Part shown: piece after piece, positions 1 through 4,945 of the stretch
Numbering within the stretch: the stretch's first letter is position 1
Layout of the letters: each line of letters opens with the position of its first letter
Assembly (NCBI GenBank): GCA_002482565.1
Contig: DLGG01000053.1
Coordinates: 1 to 5,583 of the forward strand
Direction of reading: 5' to 3'
Origin: Solidesulfovibrio magneticus
Lineage (GTDB): Bacteria; Desulfobacterota; Desulfovibrionia; Desulfovibrionales; Desulfovibrionaceae
Length of the DNA: 5,583 nt
Notes under the pieces: model-generated
Seen by the model: the letters and a program-made list of their open reading frames with translations, nothing else
Database searches by the model: none
Told to the model about the DNA's origin: nothing
Translations under genes and position numbers: made by a program

Positions 1-317
1 ACCGGGCCGCCGCCCTGGCCCGCCGGGGCGAAACCCTGGCCCGCATCCTGCCGCCGCCGGAAACCGCCGATACGGCCGCGCTGTCCGGGCTGGGACGGAC
101 CGCCGCCGGCCTGCTGGCCGCAGGCCAAGCCCTGGCCGCCAAACAGGCCGAACTGGCCGACCGGCAGCGGGCGTTGACCACTTTTTCCGCCCGGGCCGCC
201 GACCGGCTGGCCGCCCTGGGAGCCTGCCCCTTGTGCGGGGCGTCGTTGACGGCCGAGGCCTTTTTCGCCGGCGGGCATGTCCATGACGCGGCCGGGGACG
301 GCGGAGGCGCGTCGTGA
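1..317 (+). CDS. 3' end of a coiled-coil protein with a CPLC zinc-hook-like motif; possibly the N-terminal half of a split Rad50/SbcC
   Basis: The frame is open from the left edge, with whole codons from position 3, to TGA at 315-317, giving 104 visible residues. The start lies outside the window. The visible part is rich in Ala, Leu, Arg, Glu and Gln with heptad-like spacing, which fits the end of a long helix or coiled coil. Two cysteines (codons 225-227 and 234-236) form C-P-L-C-G, the form seen in Rad50/SbcC zinc hooks, where two hooks share one zinc ion. Only 26 residues follow the second Cys, ending in a Gly/Ala/Asp-rich tail, so no returning coiled-coil arm is present in this chain. 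The TGA overlaps the GTG start of the nuclease gene (GTGA), which indicates tight translational coupling. Because the fourth gene of the operon carries a Rad50-type C-terminal lobe without Walker A, I infer that this gene supplies the Walker A lobe upstream. That part cannot be seen. A zinc ribbon in an unrelated coiled-coil protein is the alternative. Confidence 0.72.
   Translation, partial: RAAALARRGETLARILPPPETADTAALSGLGRTAAGLLAAGQALAAKQAELADRQRALTTFSARAADRLAALGACPLCGASLTAEAFFAGGHVHDAAGDGGGAS
303..307 (+). promoter_or_regulatory. Shine-Dalgarno site that fixes the nuclease start
   Basis: GGAGG lies 6 nt before GTG at 314, inside the last codons of the upstream gene. It supports this GTG as the start, although no ATG occurs there. 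Confidence 0.7.
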
Positions 318-1270
318 CTCTGCCCGTTCGCCGCTGCCGGGGACTCCTGTGCATCCCCGACCCCCATGTGGCCGCCACGCCGCCCATGCAGCGGCTGGAT
401 TCCTACATGGACGACGTTTTGGCCAAGCTCGCCGCCTGCCTGGAGCAGGCCGCCGCCAGCGACTTGGTCCCGGTGATCCTCGGCGACCTTTTTCACTGGC
501 CGCGCGAGAATCCCAACGTCGTCATGGTGGCGCTCATCGAGCTTTTTCGCGGCCACCATCCCTACGTCTTGGTCGGCAACCACGACAAATACCAGGCCCG
601 GTTTACGGCCGACACCTCCCTGGCCGTGCTGCGGGCGGCCGGCGTGTGCCGGGTGCTGGACGAACCCGGGCTGTTTTTGCGCCTGGAAACGCCCACGGGC
701 CAGGCCGTGGTCGGGGCCTCGCCCGACGGCTCGCCCTTGCCGACCTCTGTTGCCAAGGAGCCGGACGAGACCAGCGTGTGGCTGACCCACCACAACGTCG
801 GGTTCCCGGATTTCGAGGAAAAGCAGATCAAGATACGGGAGATCGCCGGTCTGGATTGGCTCATTAACGGCCACATCCATCGCCCGCAGCCGACGGTCGC
901 CGCCGGTGGCACGCGCTGGGCCAATCCCGGCAACGTCACGCGGCTCAAGTTCTCCCGCCGCTCCATGGCGCGTGGCCCCGAAGCCGCCATCTGGCGGCCG
1001 GGGCTGGGCGATCTGGAAAAATGGCCCATCCCCCACCGGCCCTTTGCCGAGGTCTTCCCGGACCAGGAACTGCCGCCCGAGGAGGCGGCCGGCCCGGCCG
1101 AGGTCCGCTCCAACTTCCTGGAGGGGCTGGCAAGGCTGGCCTGGAAGCGCACCCGTGAAGGGGCGGGACTCAAGGACTTTCTCTGTGCCAACCTCAACCC
1201 CGAGCATCCCGAGACAGCCCTTGTCTGGGAGCTGTACCGCGAGGTCACCGACCATGGCGACGCCTCTTGA
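314..1270 (+). CDS. Mre11/SbcD-type calcineurin-like metallophosphoesterase (probable DNA nuclease)
   Basis: This 318-residue protein starts at GTG 314, chosen for the GGAGG six bases upstream and because the first motif follows directly. It shows the five metal-binding blocks of calcineurin-like phosphoesterases: D-P-H at residues 16-18, G-D at 57-58, G-N-H-D at 88-91, T-H-H at 158-160 and G-H-I-H at 186-189, followed by an N-P-G-N segment at 204-207. In this family these residues hold two Mn/Fe ions for phosphodiester hydrolysis. Residues 220-318 are not part of the phosphoesterase core and may form the region that contacts a Rad50-like partner. Being sandwiched between a zinc-hook coiled-coil gene and a Rad50-like C-lobe gene argues for a nuclease of the Mre11/SbcD kind acting on DNA ends rather than a cAMP or protein phosphatase. 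It is shorter than typical SbcD (about 400 aa). No signal peptide is visible, so it is cytoplasmic. The family call is firm; the DNA substrate is inferred from context. Confidence 0.9.
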   Translation: MTLPVRRCRGLLCIPDPHVAATPPMQRLDSYMDDVLAKLAACLEQAAASDLVPVILGDLFHWPRENPNVVMVALIELFRGHHPYVLVGNHDKYQARFTADTSLAVLRAAGVCRVLDEPGLFLRLETPTGQAVVGASPDGSPLPTSVAKEPDETSVWLTHHNVGFPDFEEKQIKIREIAGLDWLINGHIHRPQPTVAAGGTRWANPGNVTRLKFSRRSMARGPEAAIWRPGLGDLEKWPIPHRPFAEVFPDQELPPEEAAGPAEVRSNFLEGLARLAWKRTREGAGLKDFLCANLNPEHPETALVWELYREVTDHGDAS

Positions 1271-1595
1271 CCGTCGGGGGAGCGCCCCCGCCCCTGGCAA
1301 AGACGCCGACGCCCGGCTGCAAAACGAACTGGCCGGCCTGAAGGGCGAATACGAACGCCTGCGCGACGCCAAGGTGCGCGCCGAACAGGACTTGAGCCAT
1401 TTGCAAAACCAGCTGGCCGAGCTGGAAGCCAAGGCCGTGGCCGAGTACGGCACTGCCGATCCGGCCGAGCTGACGCGGCTTCTGGAAGAGAAGCGGGCGG
1501 CCAATGCCCGGCTGGTGGCCGAGTACCGCGAGCATGTGGCGGCGGTGAAGGGCGAGCTTGAGGCCGTGGAGCGGAATTTTGGCGGCAATGGCTGA
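1254..1595 (+). CDS. Small coiled-coil protein of the Mre11/Rad50-like operon
   Basis: It encodes 113 residues from ATG 1254, which lies 8 nt after a GAGGT ribosome-binding site at 1241-1245. The same frame is open farther upstream, but only inside the nuclease gene, so the long version is rejected. After a short flexible Pro/Ala/Gly-rich N-terminus (about residues 1-18), residues 20-63 and 70-108 are strongly helical with heptad-like Leu/Ala patterns and many Glu, Lys, Arg and Gln. The segment around A-E-Y-G-T-A-D-P at about residues 63-70 would break the helix, giving two helices that could fold back as a hairpin. There is no catalytic motif and no Cys. It overlaps the nuclease gene by 17 bp and the next gene by 8 bp. 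I infer that it supplies part of the coiled-coil arm missing from the flanking Rad50-like pieces, or an accessory subunit. The gene is secure; the role is not known. Confidence 0.85.
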   Translation: MATPLDRRGSAPAPGKDADARLQNELAGLKGEYERLRDAKVRAEQDLSHLQNQLAELEAKAVAEYGTADPAELTRLLEEKRAANARLVAEYREHVAAVKGELEAVERNFGGNG

Positions 1596-2328
1596 GACCG
1601 GCCCGGCCGTCGATCTGGCCGCCCTGACCGCCGAGCGCCGGGAGCTGACGCGCCGGCTGGACCGCTTGTCCGGTCAGGCGGCGGCCATTGTCGCGGCCCA
1701 TGGGCAGGCGCGGCGGGAGCTGCTCGACGTCGAGGGTTTTCTCGACCTCGCCCCAAAAGCGGCGGCCCGGCTGGAGGAGCTGACCCAAGAGCTGTTCGGG
1801 CAGGTGCTCGATGAGATCGAGACCGAGCTGACCCATGCCGTGCGCGAGATTCTCGGCCAGAACCGCACGGTCAAGGCCCGGCGTTCACTCAATAAGGGCA
1901 AGCTGTCCATTGAATTCGAGATGGAGCAGGACGGCCAGGCCGAGGACATTCTGACCGGGCAGGGCGGCTCGGTGTGCAACATCCTGTCCGTGGGGCTGCG
2001 GCTTATCGCGCTGTCCCAGCTGGACCCGGACGAGCATCGGCCGTTTTTGGTGCTGGACGAACAGGACTGCTGGCTGCGGCCGGACCTTGTGCCGGGTTTT
2101 GTGCGGCTGGTGGCGGCCATTGCCGATCGCCTGGGCATCCAGGTGCTCTACATCAGCCACCATCCGGTCGATCTGTTCGCCCTGGAGGCGCGGCGCGTTT
2201 ATATGTTGCGGCCCGGCCGGGAGCATGGCCCGAGCCTGGAAATCCTCACCGACCGGCCCCTTGAGGCGTCCGCCTCGGCCGATATTCCCATCTTTGAAGC
2301 CGCCGCCACCTCCCCCGGCGGCGAATAG
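1588..2328 (+). CDS. C-terminal lobe of a Rad50/SbcC/SMC-type ATPase, encoded as a separate protein
   Basis: It encodes 246 residues from ATG 1588, which overlaps the preceding stop (ATGGCTGA). A TTG thirty bases upstream is possible but has no better ribosome site. Residues 8-95 are helical coiled coil, like the ascending arm before a C-terminal ABC lobe. Around residues 123-142 is a Gly-rich G-Q-G-G-S-V stretch followed by L-S-V-G-L-R, a divergent signature motif in place of L-S-G-G. Walker B is F-L-V-L-D-E at 153-158, with Glu158 the presumed catalytic base. The D-loop region reads D-E-Q-D-C-W-L, and the His switch is I-S-H-H at 189-192. No Walker A (GxxxxGKS/T) occurs in this protein, so it cannot bind ATP in the standard way alone and needs a partner N-lobe, probably the first gene of the operon. 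The last 25 residues look disordered. It has no convincing close Shine-Dalgarno site and is probably made by coupled translation. The ABC/Rad50 superfamily is clear; the exact family is not. Confidence 0.85.
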   Translation: MAETGPAVDLAALTAERRELTRRLDRLSGQAAAIVAAHGQARRELLDVEGFLDLAPKAAARLEELTQELFGQVLDEIETELTHAVREILGQNRTVKARRSLNKGKLSIEFEMEQDGQAEDILTGQGGSVCNILSVGLRLIALSQLDPDEHRPFLVLDEQDCWLRPDLVPGFVRLVAAIADRLGIQVLYISHHPVDLFALEARRVYMLRPGREHGPSLEILTDRPLEASASADIPIFEAAATSPGGE

Positions 2329-2353
2329 TCTTCCTCTCCCCTTTGTCTCCATA

Positions 2354-2400
2354 CGGGGGGTCTGGGGGCCTCAGGCCCCCAGCCGCCGGAGGCATCTTTT
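2354..2400 (+). repeat. GC-rich hairpin repeat, copy 1; probable terminator of the four-gene operon
   Basis: This 47-bp element recurs at 2690-2736 in the same orientation with only a few differences. Its core is a perfect 9-bp stem (arm 2362-2370 CTGGGGGCC, arm 2374-2382 GGCCCCCAG) around a TCA loop. It is followed by a conserved CCGCCGGAGGC tail and a pyrimidine/T-rich stretch starting at 2395. It lies 25 bp after the last stop of the plus-strand operon, so it could end that transcript, although the T-run is about 14 nt from the stem rather than adjacent. An alternative pairing of GCCTC (2368-2372) with GAGGC (2389-2393) is also possible. Confidence 0.8.
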
Positions 2401-2428
2401 CTTCATCTTTCTCTTTTATTCTAGCTCA

Positions 2429-2614
2429 TTACCCACATCGCACGCAGCTGCAGCTTGGGCAGGCCGGGCAGCCGCAGCCGAGGCAGCTTTGGGGATTGAC
2501 GGCGAGTTCCTGGCTGTAGGCGGTGAAGGCTTCGGCGGGCATGGCCCGGGCGAGGACAAAAAGCGACGCGGTGAGCATCAGGGCCAGGGTGGCGCAGCAA
2601 GCGGCAAGACGCAT
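2429..2614 (-). CDS. Small exported cysteine-rich peptide, unknown function
   Basis: It encodes 61 residues from ATG at 2614. A strong AGGAG site (2625-2621) sits 6 nt upstream, separated by an A-run, and GC-rich third codon positions support real coding. Residues 1-29 form a typical signal peptide: a basic start (Arg2), a hydrophobic core and A-x-A-like cleavage choices near Ala27-Ala29. The mature peptide would be only about 30-35 residues. Its last 18 residues contain seven cysteines (44, 47, 49, 52, 55, 57, 60), spaced 3-2-3-3-2-3. This is two C-x2-C-x-C units plus a final C, a symmetric pattern suited to metal binding or dense disulfides in the periplasm. There is no lipobox and no CxxCH haem motif, so it is not a lipoprotein or a c-type cytochrome. 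I do not recognise the family. It stands alone between two copies of a hairpin repeat and converges on the plus-strand operon. Confidence 0.75.
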   Translation of the reverse strand: MRLAACCATLALMLTASLFVLARAMPAEAFTAYSQELAVNPQSCLGCGCPACPSCSCVRCG

Positions 2615-2689
2615 TTTTTTCTCCTGGGTGCTTGGAGCCTTATCAGATCACAGGCTCACCACAGCATCCCCTTTACGACTTTCTTCAAT

Positions 2690-2736
2690 CGGGGGGTCCG
2701 GGGGCCTCAGGCCCCCGGCCGCCGGAGGCATCTTCT
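2690..2736 (+). repeat. GC-rich hairpin repeat, copy 2
   Basis: This is a second direct copy of the element at 2354-2400. The stem arms are 2698-2706 (CCGGGGGCC) and 2710-2718 (GGCCCCCGG) around TCA, followed by the same CCGCCGGAGGCATCTT tail. Relative to copy 1, the second base pair of the stem is C-G instead of T-A, a compensating change on both arms. It lies 7 bp beyond the stop of the minus-strand PPC-domain gene and upstream of the Cys-rich peptide gene. On the minus strand no T-run follows the stem, so it is a poor intrinsic terminator for the PPC gene and behaves more like a dispersed palindromic repeat. Confidence 0.8.
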
Positions 2737-2743
2737 CTTCTGT

Positions 2744-3196
2744 CTAGCGGTCCGCTTTGCGGCCGAGCAGTTCGAAGCCGGTTTCGGGGTCTTTGGCGCG
2801 GGCGAGGTCGGTTCCGGTGATTTCGATGACCACGACTTCGAAGATTTTCCAGACATCGAGGCCGGGGCGCACGCAGCCGGTTTTGGTTTCGCCGGCGCGG
2901 CCGAGCGCGGCGTGCATGTGCAGTCGCGGGGTGCCGTCGGGGCCAGGGAAGAGGGTGCCGATGGCGGCGGCTTCGTGGACAGCGTCGATGGCGGTGAGCA
3001 TGGCGGTCGGGGGCATGGTGCGGCCGTCTTCGGGGCCGGTGACGAGGCGGCCGTTTTCGAGGCCGCCCAGGGCGGCGACGAGGGCGGCTTCGACGCCCCG
3101 GGTGCGGGCGAAATCTTCGATGGCGTCGGGCAGTCGGTCGCCGTCGCCCAGTCGCAGCACGAACACGCGGCCGAGGCGGCCTTCGGAAACGATCAT
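2744..3196 (-). CDS. PPC/DUF296-domain protein
   Basis: It encodes 150 residues from ATG at 3196, selected because AAAGGAG (AGGAG at 3206-3202) lies 5 nt upstream. The same frame is open farther right, but only by running through the terminator and into the oxidase gene. The whole chain fits one PPC (DUF296) domain: a G-V-E-A-A-L-V-A-A-L-G-G-L strand-turn at about 34-46, the L-H-M-H metal-binding element at 92-95 with His74 as another candidate ligand, a G-C-V-R-P-G turn at 107-112 and an E-V-V-V-I-E-I strand at 120-126. In plants the domain is joined to AT-hook DNA-binding proteins. Bacterial stand-alone forms are small metal-binding trimers of unknown function, and there is no AT hook here. 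It follows the oxidase gene but has its own probable promoter after that gene's terminator, so co-expression is not implied. The domain call is fairly sure; the role is unknown. Confidence 0.85.
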   Translation of the reverse strand: MIVSEGRLGRVFVLRLGDGDRLPDAIEDFARTRGVEAALVAALGGLENGRLVTGPEDGRTMPPTAMLTAIDAVHEAAAIGTLFPGPDGTPRLHMHAALGRAGETKTGCVRPGLDVWKIFEVVVIEITGTDLARAKDPETGFELLGRKADR

Positions 3197-3222
3197 GGCG
3201 GCTCCTTTAGCGGATGCGGGTG

Positions 3223-3240
3223 GTCGCCGGAGGTGGCGAC
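3223..3240. repeat. Inverted repeat in the leader of the PPC-domain gene
   Basis: GTCGCC (3223-3228) and GGCGAC (3235-3240) form a perfect 6-bp dyad around a 6-nt spacer, between the proposed -10 box and the ribosome site of the PPC gene. It could be an operator at the transcription start or a leader hairpin. Confidence 0.45.
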
Positions 3241-3245
3241 GGGCT

Positions 3246-3274
3246 TTTGTAGCGCCGGGGGGAGCGGCGGGCAA
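3246..3274 (-). promoter_or_regulatory. Possible promoter of the PPC-domain gene
   Basis: On the minus strand TTGCCC (3274-3269) and TACAAA (3251-3246) are 17 nt apart, each matching four of six bases of the sigma-70 hexamers. The pair lies between the oxidase terminator and the PPC gene, where a promoter would be needed. It was found by eye only. Confidence 0.35.
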
Positions 3275-3292
3275 GGGTGGGAAGCGACCATG

Positions 3293-3322
3293 AAAAAAGG
3301 GGCCGCCCCAAAGGACGGCCCC
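3293..3322 (-). terminator. Intrinsic terminator after the oxidase gene
   Basis: Read on the minus strand, GGGGCCG (3322-3316) pairs with CGGCCCC (3305-3299). T-C-C and G-G-G can extend the stem inward to about 10 bp around a 4-nt loop, and a run of six T (3298-3293) follows at once. It starts 31 nt past the oxidase stop and is a textbook Rho-independent terminator closing the rubredoxin-oxidase transcript. Confidence 0.92.
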
Positions 3323-3353
3323 TGCCATTTCTCTTGACGCAAACGCGCGCGCG

Positions 3354-4562
3354 TTATTCACCAACGCGTTCGTTGATGAGCTTGCCGATGGTGCGGCCCA
3401 TTTCCACGCAGACGGCGAGCTGCTCGTGGGTGGGCACGAAGAGCAGCCGCACCGGATCGACAGGCATTTCCATGCCCATGTCGCCCAGCCAGCCGGCGAT
3501 GTCCTTGACCGCCTCGCCGCTCCAGCCGTAGGAGCCAAAGGCCGCGCCAATCTTGCCCTTGGGCTTGAGGCCCTTCATGTAGGTCAGCATGTCCGCCACC
3601 TTGGGCAACATGCCGTTGTTGTGGGTGGCCGAACCCACGAACACCGCCGCCGCGTCCCAGACCTCTTCCATGACGTCGGAATGGTCGAAGGCGTGGAGGT
3701 TCATGAGCTTGAACGACACCCCGTGCTCGGCCAGGCCGGTGGCGATGGCGTGGGCCATGTGCTCGGTGGAGTGCCACATGGTGTCGAAGACCAGCACGGC
3801 CTTTTTCTTCTGCTTCTGGGCGGCCAGTTCCTTGTAGCGCGAGACGACCCAGGCGACGTCTTCGGGCGTGCGGAACATCAGGCCGTGGTCCGGGCAGATG
3901 GCATTAATCTTCAGGCCCATGGACTCGATGGTCTCGATGGTCTTCTGGGCGATGGGGCTAAAGGGCAGGACGATGTTGGCGAAGTAGCGGTCGAGCTGCT
4001 TTTGGAGCAGGCTTCTGTCCACTTCGTCGGCGAAGCGCTCGGAGGTGGCCCAGTTCTGGCCGAAGGCATCGGAGGAGATGAGCACGCCGTCTTCGGGGAT
4101 GAACGTGGCCATGTTGTCCGGCCAGTGGAGCATCCGGGTTTCCAGAAACTGCAGGGTCCGTTTGCCGAGCGAGATGGTGGAGCCGGTCTTCACCACTTCG
4201 ATGGGCCAGTCGGCGCAGTCGAAGTGGGCCTTAAGGGCACGTTCGCCCATGGGCGAGGTGAAGATTTTTTCCGGCTTGGTGCGGGCCACGAGTTCGGGCA
4301 GCTCGCCCGAGTGGTCCATTTCCACGTGGTTGACGATGAGGTAATCGACGTCTTCGGGTTTGACCACATGGGCCAGGCGGCAAAGCATTTCATTGCCGTG
4401 GCCGGCCTTGACCGAATCGAACAGGGCGATTTTCTCGTCCTTGACCAAAAAGGCGTTGTAGGTCGTCCCGGTAGGGGCCGTCATGTAGCCGTGGAAATCA
4501 CGGCATTCCCAATCGACGGCTCCGACCCAATAGACGCCTTCACAAATGGCGACAGGTCGCAT
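3354..4562 (-). CDS. roo: Rubredoxin:oxygen oxidoreductase (flavodiiron protein)
   Basis: It encodes 402 residues, the length I recall for Desulfovibrio gigas ROO. The enzyme is a cytoplasmic homodimer that takes electrons from rubredoxin and reduces O2 to water; some members also reduce NO. The N-terminal half is a metallo-beta-lactamase-like domain with every diiron ligand at the D. gigas positions: H79, E81, D83 (with H84), H146, D165 and H226. From about residue 254 a flavodoxin-like FMN domain follows, with the phosphate loop D-T-M-W-H-S-T at 260-266, S-A-T-H-N-N-G at 311-317 and G-S-Y-G-W-S-G-E at 343-350. There is no extra C-terminal rubredoxin domain, so the separate rubredoxin gene 44 bp upstream is the natural donor. 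Start: another ATG lies two codons upstream at 4568, but GAGG directly abuts it, whereas GAGG is ideally 6 nt from ATG 4562, which also gives the family length. The transcript ends at the terminator just past the stop. Confidence 0.97.
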   Translation of the reverse strand: MRPVAICEGVYWVGAVDWECRDFHGYMTAPTGTTYNAFLVKDEKIALFDSVKAGHGNEMLCRLAHVVKPEDVDYLIVNHVEMDHSGELPELVARTKPEKIFTSPMGERALKAHFDCADWPIEVVKTGSTISLGKRTLQFLETRMLHWPDNMATFIPEDGVLISSDAFGQNWATSERFADEVDRSLLQKQLDRYFANIVLPFSPIAQKTIETIESMGLKINAICPDHGLMFRTPEDVAWVVSRYKELAAQKQKKKAVLVFDTMWHSTEHMAHAIATGLAEHGVSFKLMNLHAFDHSDVMEEVWDAAAVFVGSATHNNGMLPKVADMLTYMKGLKPKGKIGAAFGSYGWSGEAVKDIAGWLGDMGMEMPVDPVRLLFVPTHEQLAVCVEMGRTIGKLINERVGE

Positions 4563-4568
4563 GTACAT

Positions 4569-4573
4569 CCTCG
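4569..4573 (-). promoter_or_regulatory. Ribosome-binding site that decides the oxidase start
   Basis: CGAGG on the minus strand ends one base before the upstream ATG (4568) and 6 nt before ATG 4562. Only the second spacing permits normal initiation. Confidence 0.65.
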
Positions 4574-4576
4574 AAT

Positions 4577-4597
4577 CGCCGCGCTGAAAAAGCGGCG
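4577..4597 (-). other. Hairpin between the rubredoxin and oxidase genes
   Basis: CGCCGC and GCGGCG (4597-4592 and 4582-4577, minus strand) can form a 6-bp stem with a 9-nt T-rich loop, between the rubredoxin stop and the oxidase ribosome site. No T-run follows, so it is not a terminator. It could protect the upstream message or set the ratio of the two proteins. Confidence 0.4.
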
Positions 4598-4606
4598 CAG
4601 GGCGTG

Positions 4607-4765
4607 TTAGGCTTTGTTGAATTCGCTTTTGGGCGCGCCGCAGACCGGGCAGACCCAGTCCTCGGAGACGTCTTCGAACTTGGTGCCGGGGGCCACGCCG
4701 TTGTCGGGGTCGCCGGCGGCGGGATCATACACGTAACCGCAGATGCTGCACTCGTATTTATCCAT
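4607..4765 (-). CDS. rub: Rubredoxin
   Basis: It encodes 52 residues, the standard size of Desulfovibrio rubredoxins. Four cysteines bind a single iron: C6-S-I-C9-G-Y near the N-terminus and C39-P-V-C42-G-A near the C-terminus. The usual aromatic core residues are present (Tyr4, Tyr11, Tyr13, Phe30, Trp37, Phe49), as is the D-P-A-A-G-D-P turn at 14-20. It is a small cytoplasmic one-electron carrier and the expected donor to the flavodiiron oxidase encoded 44 bp downstream, a pairing known from D. gigas where the two are cotranscribed. GGAG (4779-4776) lies 10 nt before the ATG, a slightly long but acceptable spacing. It is the first gene of the transcript and has a leader of possibly about 200 nt. 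There is nothing odd in the protein. Confidence 0.97.
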   Translation of the reverse strand: MDKYECSICGYVYDPAAGDPDNGVAPGTKFEDVSEDWVCPVCGAPKSEFNKA

Positions 4766-4903
4766 GGTGTCCGTTCTCCGTCATTGAGGTTGGCCGGCTT
4801 GGCGATCCTTATTTGCCCTCAGCGCCGGGTCCGCCGTGGGGCGCCCTTGCCTGAGCGGCAACAAGGTCATGTTCCGGCGGCGCGACTGAAGCCTTGGGCC
4901 AAA

Positions 4904-4929
4904 CGCCACGGAATCGCGTCACGGAATCG
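4904..4929. repeat. Tandem 13-bp direct repeat upstream of rubredoxin
   Basis: CGCCACGGAATCG (4904-4916) is followed at once by CGTCACGGAATCG (4917-4929), with 12 of 13 bases identical. This spacing of little over one helical turn suggests binding sites for a regulator, though the position would be downstream of the proposed transcription start. Confidence 0.55.
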
Positions 4930-4945
4930 GCCATGCCGACAGGAC

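Noticed and set aside
277..867. 196-codon open frame on the plus strand starting just before the nuclease
   Set aside because: It is a shifted frame of the metallophosphoesterase gene with an Arg/Gly/Pro-rich peptide. The nuclease frame has all motifs and a good ribosome site.
562..1836. 424-codon open frame on the minus strand
   Set aside because: It lies antisense to three well-supported genes, its peptide is Arg/Pro/Ser-rich without domain motifs, and it arises from the GC-rich codon bias.
2354..2736. Two repeats as a CRISPR array or insertion-sequence ends
   Set aside because: There are only two copies, in direct orientation, with a gene between them and no transposase or cas gene. They have a hairpin core rather than terminal inverted repeats.
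2087..3337. 416-codon open frame on the plus strand
   Set aside because: It runs through the ATPase gene, both hairpin repeats and the antisense of two minus-strand genes, with no ribosome site or domain.
3197..3550. N-terminal extension of the PPC-domain protein to 268 residues
   Set aside because: The extension would read through the oxidase gene end and its terminator, while ATG 3196 has a strong AGGAG at the right distance.
3426..4610. 394-codon open frame on the plus strand
   Set aside because: It is the exact antisense of the flavodiiron oxidase gene, which has all catalytic ligands. Its Gly/His/Val-rich peptide is meaningless.
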